A model generated the notes under the pieces. That model did no database searches. It was not told the origin of the DNA and saw only the letters and a list, made by a program, of their open reading frames with translations. A DNA stretch of 27,013 nucleotides. Origin: UBA1547 sp035399865. Its GTDB lineage: Bacteria > Patescibacteriota > Saccharimonadia > Saccharimonadales > Saccharimonadaceae. The DNA lies in assembly GCA_035399865.1 (NCBI GenBank), contig DAOPJW010000005.1:1-27013 (forward strand). The letters run 5' to 3'. A program made the position numbers and the translations under genes. Numbering within the stretch: the first letter of the stretch is position 1; each line of letters starts with the position of its first letter. This document shows positions 1 through 6,014 of the stretch, piece by piece.

Positions 1-66
1 TGGAGGGATTCGAACCCCCGAATGCATGGACCAAAACCATGTGCCTTACCACTTGGCTACATCCCA
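1..66 (-). tRNA. tRNA-Gln(TTG), 3' end cut by window edge
   Basis: Read on the minus strand this is the 5' acceptor strand TGGGATG, a D arm, an anticodon stem CATGG/CCATG with loop TTTTGGT (anticodon TTG, Gln), and a T arm GGGGG-TTCGAAT-CCCTC. Only two bases of the 3' acceptor strand are inside the window, so the discriminator and CCA lie beyond position 1. It lies downstream of two membrane-protein genes in the same direction. Confidence 0.93.
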
Positions 67-158
67 TTATTAATTGAAAGTTACTATCTTTTATAGTCGA
101 TTGACTGTTTTGGTCCATGATGGACTATTGATTATTTTGTTGCCAATTCTGGCAACGG

Positions 159-194
159 CCATGTGCCTTAGTACTTGGCTACATGTCATTATTA
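159..194 (-). pseudogene. Partial tRNA-Gln copy (5' half only)
   Basis: Positions 159-194 match 37-72 at 32 of 36 bases, covering the 5' acceptor strand, D arm, the start of the anticodon stem and the bases just upstream of the intact tRNA-Gln. The four differences are two CC-to-GT dinucleotide changes. Beyond the anticodon stem the copy breaks off into a perfect 7-bp hairpin (GTTGCCA/TGGCAAC on the minus strand, 139-156), so it cannot make a tRNA. Confidence 0.75.
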
Positions 195-242
195 TCAATA
201 ACTAATCTTGATAACACTTTAAAAGTGTACACTAAACAAAGA

Positions 243-258
243 CATATCTCAAGATATG
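243..258 (-). terminator. Weak hairpin after the 168-aa membrane gene
   Basis: CATATC/GATATG with a 4-base loop follows the stop of the gene ending at 270. On the minus strand it is followed by a loose T-rich stretch (TCTTTGTTT). It could be a weak terminator; the tail is poor. Confidence 0.3.
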
Positions 259-269
259 ATTTAATTTGA

Positions 270-776
270 CTATTTAAAATAAGTTTTTATTTCAAATAGG
301 AAATATACACCAACAGCCAAAGCTAAGCCAGTAAAAATAATACCTGCAAAGAAATTAAATATTGAAAAGTTTATAAAATATCCGATTATTAAAGAAGTTA
401 CGCTTATAAGCTTAGCTAAAAACAACAAATCCCAGCCCTTTACTTTATAAAATCTTAACAGATTCACTGCTTTAATCATAATCGCTACATTTACTATTGA
501 TAATATTAAAGTGATTAGTGCCCAAAAAGCATCAATACCACGATAGGCAATTACACCGCCAACCGTACTAGAATAATTATCTACAATACTAACACCCCAC
601 ATTCCTATCATTATCGCAGAGATGATTGAAAAAATTGCTATTACCGACAGAATTATACCCAACAGCGTAATCAACCAGACGTTATCTGCTAATAATTTTC
701 GAATATGTATCGGTAGATGTGGCAGTGGTTTTAACCATTTGCTAATTGTATTCTCAAATTGTTTTATTTTATCCAC
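270..776 (-). CDS. Four-TM membrane protein, unknown function
   Basis: The 168-residue protein is not one I recognise. It has a short basic/proline-containing N-terminus (residues 1-30) and about four hydrophobic segments, near residues 33-60, 82-104, 115-137 and 140-163. The start is GTG at 776, fixed by an excellent ribosome site: AAAGGAGG ends five bases before it. The gene lies 42 bases after the other small membrane protein (819-1295) in the same direction, so the two are probably cotranscribed towards tRNA-Gln. No catalytic motif is visible. Confidence 0.8.
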   Translation of the reverse strand: MDKIKQFENTISKWLKPLPHLPIHIRKLLADNVWLITLLGIILSVIAIFSIISAIMIGMWGVSIVDNYSSTVGGVIAYRGIDAFWALITLILSIVNVAIMIKAVNLLRFYKVKGWDLLFLAKLISVTSLIIGYFINFSIFNFFAGIIFTGLALAVGVYFLFEIKTYFK

Positions 777-818
777 AACAACCTCCTTTTTTAATAATTT
801 ATATTCAATTATCTAAAA

Positions 819-1295
819 TTATTTCCTCCTCTCACTTGGCCACATTCCCCAACTTGACCAAGATGCCATTATTCCAAGAGCTAAGCAAAAGAATATCGTC
901 CACCAACCAGGAGTGATATTAACGATCGTACCAAGAAAACCTATATTTGAAACGGCATTTATCGTTAGCATTAGCCATAATGATAATACAAACCAAATTA
1001 ATGGCACCAACCAGCTAAATGACATACTTACGATTCTCATTAGCGGACTCAATTTCATATTTAATAAAAATGGTAAAGCAAATATCTCGCTAACGACGAC
1101 GACACCGCTCATTAATCTTGCTATCGGATCTCCGCCAGGTAGTCCGAAGTCACCAACTAGAAAAATAAATTCGTCAAAAGTGAATAGTTGACATAGAGCT
1201 ATTATCACCAATAGCACTGCGTAAGCATACGCTATCTGCTCAGACTCTTTTGTTTTTGGTTTTTTAGGTAAAGTTGTTTTTACGAATAATCTCAT
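819..1295 (-). CDS. Four-TM membrane protein, unknown function
   Basis: This 158-residue protein has a basic N-terminal tail (residues 1-18, Lys-rich) and four hydrophobic segments around residues 22-42, 58-80, 88-115 and 122-146, ending in a short charged tail (SERRK). The size and the four-helix plan resemble DoxX/MauE-type membrane proteins, but I see no diagnostic residues and do not assign it. There is no clear Shine-Dalgarno sequence before ATG 1295. A sigma-70-type promoter (TTAAAT-18-TATAAT on the minus strand) sits about 50 bases upstream. It is the first gene of a likely two-gene unit with the 270-776 gene. Confidence 0.75.
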   Translation of the reverse strand: MRLFVKTTLPKKPKTKESEQIAYAYAVLLVIIALCQLFTFDEFIFLVGDFGLPGGDPIARLMSGVVVVSEIFALPFLLNMKLSPLMRIVSMSFSWLVPLIWFVLSLWLMLTINAVSNIGFLGTIVNITPGWWTIFFCLALGIMASWSSWGMWPSERRK

Positions 1296-1347
1296 ATTAA
1301 CAGTATAAAGCTAACGCTAAACTTTCACAATCGTTGTTATTTTTTAC

Positions 1348-1377
1348 ATTATACTTGCACTTTTTCAATTTATTTAA
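1348..1377 (-). promoter_or_regulatory. Promoter for the 819-1295 gene
   Basis: On the minus strand, -35 TTAAAT (1372-1377), 18-base spacer, -10 TATAAT (1348-1353). The -10 is perfect and the -35 weak. Confidence 0.5.
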
Positions 1378-1455
1378 TACAGTATCAATAGCGAAAGTTA
1401 CAAAAACAAAAATATTTCCAAAAAAAATAAATAGTGTGACAGTCGCTATACGATA

Positions 1456-1507
1456 TTCACCACAACAACGGTGAAGCACCCTTTATTGGGTGCTTTCATT
1501 TTTTTTA
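1456..1507 (+). terminator. Orphan plus-strand terminator preceded by a hairpin
   Basis: AAGCACCC (1474-1481), loop TTTATT, GGGTGCTT (1488-1495), then a T-rich tail to 1507: a good intrinsic terminator for plus-strand transcription. A second hairpin, TTCACC/GGTGAA (1456-1461 and 1470-1475), abuts it. Both neighbouring genes are on the minus strand, so no coding gene explains it. The rest of the gene-free stretch 1296-1664 is very AT-rich; apart from the promoter at 1348-1377 and a short imperfect hairpin near 1544-1561 I see nothing in it. Confidence 0.65.
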
Positions 1508-1664
1508 ACCTATTTATCTTATTTATTTATGTATATTTCGTATTACGTCCGACCGGATGTATTATGTAATGCTTTTATCTTTAAAAATTCATTTTTTATA
1601 TATAAGTAAATTTATTGTATATTTTTATTTCTTTAAGCATTTTTTAAGTTTTATAAATTTCTTA

Positions 1665-2327
1665 CTATTTTTTAGCTTTTATTGAATTTTCGGCTCGCCA
1701 CTTAGCTATTTCAGCATGATTACCACTAAGCAGTACCTTTGGTACTTCCATATCTCTAAAAACCTCTGGTCGAGTATACTGCGGATATTCTAAAGTTTCA
1801 CCGTCACTAAAACTTTCAATAGAAGCACTCATTTCACCCCCTAAGACTCCAGGAATTAATCGAACGATACTATCTATTATCGTCATAGCTGGTAGTTCAC
1901 CGCCTGTCAATATATAATCACCTATACTTACCTGTTCGTCCACTAATGCTAAGATACGCTCATCATATCCCTCGTATCTTCCGCAAATAAATATCAAGCC
2001 TTTGTTTTGATTTGCATAATCTTGTGCTAAGAACTGAGCCCAACGTTTACCGCGAGGTGTCATTAATATTACACTCGCGTCTAAGTCACGGTTCTTAGCG
2101 TAGTCTACGGCCTTAAATAACGGCTCAGGCATTAATAACATCCCGTCGCCTCCACCATAAGGCGTATCATCAACAGTTTTTCTAGAACCTATCCCAAAAT
2201 CTCTTAGGTTTACTATTTCAAATTCAACAGCTCCTCGATCTTGAGCCTTCCACATCATTGAACTATTTAAAACACCTTCAAACATTTCTGGAAATAAGGT
2301 AATTATCTGAATTTTTCTCATATTCAT
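1665..2327 (-). CDS. trmD: tRNA (guanine37-N1)-methyltransferase TrmD
   Basis: TrmD uses S-adenosylmethionine to methylate G37 next to the anticodon, which prevents +1 frameshifting. The family signatures are clear: DDTPYGGGDGML near residues 53-64, ICGRYEGYDERI near 113-124, and SIGDYILTGGELPAM near 133-147; these form the trefoil-knot SAM site. The length of 220 is slightly shorter than the usual 230-250, with a short C-terminal domain. The start is ATG 2327 (an alternative ATG lies two codons on), with no obvious Shine-Dalgarno. In many bacteria the order is rpsP-KH-rimM-trmD-rplS. Here rpsP and the KH gene lie upstream in the same direction, but rimM and rplS are absent and a terminator separates trmD from them. 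Confidence 0.97.
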   Translation of the reverse strand: MNMRKIQIITLFPEMFEGVLNSSMMWKAQDRGAVEFEIVNLRDFGIGSRKTVDDTPYGGGDGMLLMPEPLFKAVDYAKNRDLDASVILMTPRGKRWAQFLAQDYANQNKGLIFICGRYEGYDERILALVDEQVSIGDYILTGGELPAMTIIDSIVRLIPGVLGGEMSASIESFSDGETLEYPQYTRPEVFRDMEVPKVLLSGNHAEIAKWRAENSIKAKK

Positions 2328-2374
2328 CAGTTTACTAGATATTGACTTTTTTGTCTATTAGTGTTATTATTGGT

Positions 2375-2403
2375 AGTATATAGAGCATTCTTTATAAAAT
2401 TAA
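2375..2403 (-). promoter_or_regulatory. Likely trmD promoter
   Basis: Minus strand: TTAATT (2398-2403), 17 bases, TATACT (2375-2380). It lies just after the terminator of the upstream unit and gives a leader of about 40 bases for trmD. Confidence 0.45.
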
Positions 2404-2421
2404 CGACGATATTTTCTCAAC

Positions 2422-2444
2422 AAAAAAACCACCCTATGGGTGGT
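2422..2444 (-). terminator. Intrinsic terminator of the rpsP-KH unit
   Basis: Stem ACCACCC (2428-2434), 3-base loop, GGGTGGT (2438-2444), followed on the minus strand by a run of seven T (2422-2428). It is strong and correctly oriented to end transcription from rpsP and the KH gene before trmD. Confidence 0.85.
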
Positions 2445-2458
2445 CTATTTGTCACATA

Positions 2459-2530
2459 AATCTCTCAACAATTTATTTTGATTGTTGCTCGCAAGAGATT
2501 AATTTCCTCGCAGTTCAAGTATTTGAACTG
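2459..2530 (-). other. Structured 3' region of the KH gene (two hairpins)
   Basis: Between the KH stop (2538) and the terminator lie two more perfect-stem hairpins. The first pairs 2511-2518 with 2523-2530 (8 bp, 4-base loop). The second is a two-part stem, 2459-2465 with 2494-2500 and 2466-2472 with 2481-2487 (7 + 7 bp), with a 6-base one-sided bulge at 2488-2493. Together with the terminator they form a three-hairpin array. Confidence 0.6.
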
Positions 2531-2537
2531 ATTATGA

Positions 2538-2930
2538 TTATATATCGAGATCGTCTAGTTCTGCAAGTTCTTCACGAGTCTTTTTTGAATATTCTGAGTC
2601 TTTTTCCACAACATCATCTGTCAGGTTCTGCACAGTCTCTCTTGTTTGGTCATTATTAGTTGAATGGAATCCTTCGTAATCGCCATCATTGTTAACAATT
2701 TTTAGATTATACCTGGCATCATTTTTAGTACCAAGTGCTCTTAATAAAGTTCTTAAACTTTGTGCCGTAATACCACGCTTCCCAATAACCCTTCCAAGGT
2801 CTTCTGGATTTACCGTCAAAGTTAACAATACTCCCTTTTCATCAATCAAACGTTCTACAACTACATCATCTGGATGTCCGACTAGTGACTTTACGATATA
2901 TTCTACAAATTGCTGGTCTATTGTCGCCAT
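2538..2930 (-). CDS. KH-domain RNA-binding protein (KhpA-like) with acidic tail
   Basis: Residues 1-78 match the small single-KH family (KhpA/YlqC). The RNA-binding GxxG loop is present as GKRG in VIGKRGITAQSLRTLL (about residues 48-63). The family is normally 75-80 residues and follows rpsP in many bacteria, where it binds RNA and affects cell division and cell-wall growth. This protein is 130 residues, with a C-terminal extension of about 50 residues rich in Asp, Glu, Asn and Thr and probably disordered. It starts at ATG 2930 behind GAGGGAG, 54 bases after the rpsP stop, and is probably cotranscribed with rpsP. The start of the tail lacks any motif I know. Confidence 0.9.
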   Translation of the reverse strand: MATIDQQFVEYIVKSLVGHPDDVVVERLIDEKGVLLTLTVNPEDLGRVIGKRGITAQSLRTLLRALGTKNDARYNLKIVNNDGDYEGFHSTNNDQTRETVQNLTDDVVEKDSEYSKKTREELAELDDLDI

Positions 2931-2984
2931 AATTACTCCCTCGCCTTTTCGGTCGCTAATTGTTGTAATTCAATTGTATCACGT

Positions 2985-3431
2985 TTATTCTTGTGGGGAA
3001 GTTTCTACTTCTTTATCAGATACAATATCAGCAGATTTTTCTATTTCAGTAGTTTCTTCGACAACCTTTTCAGAAGATTCTTCTTTTTCTACTTCAACTT
3101 GGACAACTTCTTCTTTTGGTTGGTTATTGCGTAGTTTGTCAGAATGACGAATTGATTTTGTCTTATCAGCTTCAAACTTTTTAACCCATTTTGGTAGCTT
3201 GACACCTGCAGTTTCGAGCAATTTTACAACTCGAGGTGAAGGTTGAGCACCATTATCTAAATATTTTTGGGCTAATTCAACTTGAATTTTAGCATCTTTG
3301 GTATGAGGATCATAAGTACCAACATAAGCGATAACACGACCGCTTGACGGATGTCGTTGAGCCTCTTGTATAGCTAGTCGGTACATTGCGTGACCTTTGC
3401 GTCCGACACGTTGTAAACGAATTGCGAGCAT
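2985..3431 (-). CDS. rpsP: 30S ribosomal protein bS16 with long acidic extension
   Basis: The N-terminal 80 or so residues are a normal bS16: MLAIRLQRVGRKGHAMYRL, then AQRHPSSGRVIAYVGTYDP and a Lys-rich region. bS16 helps assemble and stabilise the 30S body. After about residue 95 the protein continues with roughly 50 residues dominated by Glu, Val, Ser and Lys, which is probably disordered and exposed. Typical bS16 is 80-100 residues, so 148 is long. Start ATG 3431 has GAAGGAAG upstream. A consensus promoter (3507-3535) gives a leader of about 70 bases containing a 7-bp hairpin. Confidence 0.96.
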   Translation of the reverse strand: MLAIRLQRVGRKGHAMYRLAIQEAQRHPSSGRVIAYVGTYDPHTKDAKIQVELAQKYLDNGAQPSPRVVKLLETAGVKLPKWVKKFEADKTKSIRHSDKLRNNQPKEEVVQVEVEKEESSEKVVEETTEIEKSADIVSDKEVETSPQE

Positions 3432-3506
3432 AAATATAACTTCCTTCTTTTCTCTATCAAATAATTATTGACAGTCTGTATTCTTTGATGATTTTACTAC
3501 CAGATT

Positions 3507-3535
3507 ATTCTACACTGTTTGTCTCTTATAGTCAA
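3507..3535 (-). promoter_or_regulatory. rpsP promoter
   Basis: Minus strand: TTGACT (3530-3535), 17-base spacer, TAGAAT (3507-3512). This is one of the best sigma-70-type matches in the window. The predicted start is near 3500. The leader contains CTGTCAA/TTGATAG, a 7-bp hairpin with one G-U pair. Confidence 0.8.
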
Positions 3536-3569
3536 TCAGTTGTAATCTGATATAAAAATTAAAAAATAT

Positions 3570-4283
3570 TTAAACGCTTAATTTATTATATTTGTCTAGA
3601 GCGGACTGAGCAGCTTGCTGTTGAGCAACTTGCTTACTCGGACCACTACCAACACCCATTAATTTTTTCCCGATATAAACACCAAGTTTAAAGGTTTTAT
3701 CGTGGTCAGGTCCAGTCTCTTCAAGAACTTTATATTTAGGGGTAAGTCCATCAACGTGTTGCGAAACCTCCTGTAAATGAGATTTAGCATCTCGCCAACT
3801 ACCTGTCTCTAAAACTTGTTTTAATTTTGAAATAATATGCTTGTGAATAAAATTAGAAGCATCGTCGTAACCTTTTTCTAGATAAATCGCACCAGTTACG
3901 GCTTCAAAAGCATTTGCCAAGATTTGTTGGCGTGCTCTTTCACCGCCTTGTTTTTCACCACGGCTTAATCTTAATAATGGTTCATAGCCAAGATTATAAC
4001 CAGCGTCGCCAATACTTTCTGTTCTTACTAATGCAGCCCGCCAACTAGTTAAAATACCTTCTGGTTCTGAAAAATTATTATAAAGATATTCTGTAACAAC
4101 TAACTCTAAAACAGCGTCCCCAAGAAATTCAAGTCTTTCGTTATGTTCACTGACACTTTTTTTGTGTTCATTAACATAGCTTCGGTGAGTTAGAGCTGTT
4201 ACTAGTAATTGAATATTATCAAATTCAAGTTCCAATTTATCTCTAGCGAATTCTTCATAAGGTGCTAATTGCATACCACTCAT
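3570..4283 (-). CDS. rnc: Ribonuclease III
   Basis: RNase III cleaves double-stranded RNA in rRNA precursors and mRNAs. The signature NERLEFLGDAVLELV (residues 48-62) carries catalytic E52 and D56, and ANAFEAVTGAIYLEKG (about 124-139) carries the second acidic site. A double-stranded RNA-binding domain follows from about residue 160 to the end (QEVSQ...TPKYKVLEETGPDHDKTF, then KQVAQQQAAQ). The length of 237 is normal. The ATG at 4283 overlaps the TGA of the Nudix gene (ATGA) and has AGGAG five bases upstream, so translation is coupled. It is the last gene of rpmF-nusB-Nudix-rnc. Confidence 0.98.
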   Translation of the reverse strand: MSGMQLAPYEEFARDKLELEFDNIQLLVTALTHRSYVNEHKKSVSEHNERLEFLGDAVLELVVTEYLYNNFSEPEGILTSWRAALVRTESIGDAGYNLGYEPLLRLSRGEKQGGERARQQILANAFEAVTGAIYLEKGYDDASNFIHKHIISKLKQVLETGSWRDAKSHLQEVSQHVDGLTPKYKVLEETGPDHDKTFKLGVYIGKKLMGVGSGPSKQVAQQQAAQSALDKYNKLSV

Positions 4284-4774
4284 AATTGCTCCTGTCTAAT
4301 TCTTTTTTTAGCCAATAACATTAATTTACCAATATCTTCGTACTCTATTAAATTCAAGGCTTCATTAAATTTAAACCATTTAATATCGTTCATCCACTCT
4401 TCTTTTTTTATATCATCAGTATCTCCATTAGCACGAACTAAATATATTTGAGTCGTCATCAGCACTAATCTATCTAATCTTCGATATCGAAAATGAATTT
4501 TTCCCAACCAACTCAAGACATCGACATCTTTTAAACCAGCTTCTTCACCAATTTCACGCCGAGTAGTGTCTTGTGCAGTTTCACCCTCTTCAATATGACC
4601 CTTAGGTATAGTCCAGCGGTTTTTGCCATCTTGAATTAACAATATTTCAAGATCGCCATCTTTGTTGTGACGATAAATAATCCCACCAGCGGTCGGCTCA
4701 CGCACTACTTCTTGAATTTGATTTTTTTTATTACTAAAATACTTTTTGATTTTTTCAAATCTTGGTGTCGCCAT
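4280..4774 (-). CDS. Nudix hydrolase
   Basis: The protein has a perfect Nudix box, G-x5-E-x7-REIGEEAGL, with GHIEEGE at its start, in a single-domain protein of 164 residues. IPKGHIEEGE plus an N-terminal basic segment is the pattern of diadenosine-polyphosphate / nucleotide-clearing Nudix enzymes (MutT or Ap4A hydrolase class); the substrate cannot be fixed from sequence. The start is ATG 4774, reading MATPRFEK, because GGAGG sits nine bases upstream. A longer frame from TTG 4792 would translate that ribosome site and is unlikely. The first 20 bases overlap the end of nusB, and its stop overlaps the rnc start. Confidence 0.9.
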   Translation of the reverse strand: MATPRFEKIKKYFSNKKNQIQEVVREPTAGGIIYRHNKDGDLEILLIQDGKNRWTIPKGHIEEGETAQDTTRREIGEEAGLKDVDVLSWLGKIHFRYRRLDRLVLMTTQIYLVRANGDTDDIKKEEWMNDIKWFKFNEALNLIEYEDIGKLMLLAKKRIRQEQL

Positions 4775-5213
4775 CTTCCGTCTCCTCCACAAGTGAACGA
4801 AATGCAGTGCCTAGTACTCCATTTATAAACTTGCTTGAGTTATCGGAACCAAACGCTTTTGCTAATTCAACTGCCTCATTAATGGCTACCTTTGGTGGTA
4901 CAATCTCTGCCAGATACAATAATTCATACATTCCAATCCTTAGAACGTTTCTGTCAATACGGGAAATTTGATCTATTGGCCAATTTGGTGCGATTGGTTG
5001 GATTTTGCTATCTAAAATATCTTTCTCGGATAATATTCCTTTTACAAGATTTTCGACAAATCCTTTATCTTCAATAGTACTTTCATATCGCTCTAGATTA
5101 CGAGACAACACTTCATCAATATTTACCGTTGCATCATTTGACTGTATACGAAATTCGTATTCGTATAGGGTCTGTAATGCAACGATGCGACCGAGGTGGC
5201 GATTTGATGCCAT
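4755..5213 (-). CDS. nusB: Transcription antitermination factor NusB
   Basis: NusB binds boxA RNA with S10 (NusE) and supports rRNA antitermination. The family pattern is visible: R-x-A-LQTLYEYEF near residues 10-22, RIDRNVLRIGMYELLYL near 87-103, and PPKVAINEAVELAKAFGSDNSSKFINGVLG near 106-135, which are the conserved helices of the all-helical fold. At 152 residues it is of normal size. It follows rpmF by 51 bases and overlaps the Nudix start by 20 bases. Confidence 0.96.
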   Translation of the reverse strand: MASNRHLGRIVALQTLYEYEFRIQSNDATVNIDEVLSRNLERYESTIEDKGFVENLVKGILSEKDILDSKIQPIAPNWPIDQISRIDRNVLRIGMYELLYLAEIVPPKVAINEAVELAKAFGSDNSSKFINGVLGTAFRSLVEETEDGDTKI

Positions 5214-5264
5214 AACGTTTTGGTTCTTTCTTTTTTAATATTCAAAATTTTACGAATAATCCGT

Positions 5265-5414
5265 CTATTTAGCGAGTGCTTTACCGGTTTCACGGCGAGT
5301 AGTACGAACTTTTACAGGTGATTTTTTATTTACACGACGTGCTAAATCTAAACGTAAATGGCTTCGACGCAATCCTGTCTTACGTGGACTACTTTGTTTT
5401 TTTGGTTGTCCCAT
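5265..5414 (-). CDS. rpmF: 50S ribosomal protein bL32
   Basis: A 49-residue, very basic protein starting MGQPKKQSSPRKTGLRRSHL, which matches the N-terminal tail and arginine-rich start of bL32. It has no cysteines, so this is the zinc-free form. Start ATG 5414 has GGAG eight bases upstream; the stop is TAG at 5265-5267. A consensus promoter lies at 5458-5486. In many bacteria rpmF and rnc flank plsX and the fab genes; here the lipid genes are absent, which fits a CPR organism that does not make fatty acids (inference). Confidence 0.93.
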   Translation of the reverse strand: MGQPKKQSSPRKTGLRRSHLRLDLARRVNKKSPVKVRTTRRETGKALAK

Positions 5415-5457
5415 TAAAAGAACTCCTTTTTTGGATTATATTATAAAACTTATCCAT

Positions 5458-5486
5458 ATTATATCTAAAAATAACGTTATACTCAA
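5458..5486 (-). promoter_or_regulatory. rpmF promoter
   Basis: Minus strand: TTGAGT (5481-5486), 17-base spacer, TATAAT (5458-5463); predicted start near 5451. It drives rpmF-nusB-Nudix-rnc and is back to back with the plus-strand promoter at 5504-5532. Confidence 0.75.
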
Positions 5487-5503
5487 GAGCCTAAGCTGAT
5501 TTG

Positions 5504-5532
5504 TTGCACTTTTTCAGCATTAGTGTTATAGT
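5504..5532 (+). promoter_or_regulatory. Promoter giving a leaderless mRNA
   Basis: TTGCAC (5504-5509), 17-base spacer, TATAGT (5527-5532). The ATG of the next gene starts at 5539, only six bases after the -10, exactly where transcription should begin. There is no room for a ribosome-binding site. Confidence 0.7.
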
Positions 5533-5538
5533 ACTGAT

Positions 5539-6012
5539 ATGAATAATGAAACAAAAAGTGAAAAAAAGAATACAGAACCTAATTATAAAATTCGACGTGG
5601 CCTAGCTAAAACAGCTTTGATGGTAATGTTTATAGCAGGAGCTTATACTGGTTTAAATTATGTTGATAATGATGGTAGTAGATCACCTGAAAAATTCGGA
5701 GAAATCAATCCAACTATAAACGAAATATATATTGAAGAAGGTGCAAATTTTAGGTATGATCCTGTAGTAGAGAATAACGACGGCGGTAACGTGATAGAAG
5801 CTACTAAACAACCGTTAAACATAGAAGATTTATCTGGAAAAATTAGAGTACGTGATGACAAGATAAACGGTGATTGGTACGGGATACCGATAGAAGATAT
5901 CAAAAAAGTAAACCCTGATTTTAAGGACAGGGGCGATAACGATGATATAGCTTGGGTGAATACACAAAAAGCAGATATCACGTCATCTACTGAAGAAAAT
6001 TTTCAAGAATAG
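5539..6012 (+). CDS. Single-TM anchored protein, unknown function
   Basis: I do not recognise a family. Residues 1-23 are charged and basic near the membrane, residues 24-41 form one hydrophobic segment (AKTALMVMFIAGAYTGLNY), and the remaining 115 residues are acidic and hydrophilic, rich in Asp, Asn and Glu. The likely topology is a short cytoplasmic tail, a signal anchor, and an outside domain. No cysteines or catalytic motif are seen. The end of the outside part includes a segment about GDWYGIPIEDIKKVNPDF that could be a small folded unit. It ends two bases before the convergent leuS stop, and its start sits at the expected transcription start of its promoter. Confidence 0.75.
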   Translation: MNNETKSEKKNTEPNYKIRRGLAKTALMVMFIAGAYTGLNYVDNDGSRSPEKFGEINPTINEIYIEEGANFRYDPVVENNDGGNVIEATKQPLNIEDLSGKIRVRDDKINGDWYGIPIEDIKKVNPDFKDRGDNDDIAWVNTQKADITSSTEENFQE

Positions 6013-6014
6013 AG

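Noticed and set aside
1297..1479. 60-codon minus-strand frame upstream of the 819-1295 gene
   Set aside because: It starts inside the orphan terminator hairpin, has no ribosome site and unnatural composition, and overlaps the promoter of the next gene.
1296..1510. tmRNA suggested by an ESLALAL-like reading near 1310-1330
   Set aside because: There is no tRNA-like domain or acceptor stem on either strand and the surrounding sequence does not fit.
2689..3147. Plus-strand frames opposite the KH and rpsP genes
   Set aside because: They are mirrors of well-identified genes on the minus strand, Ser/Thr/Phe-rich and without start signals.
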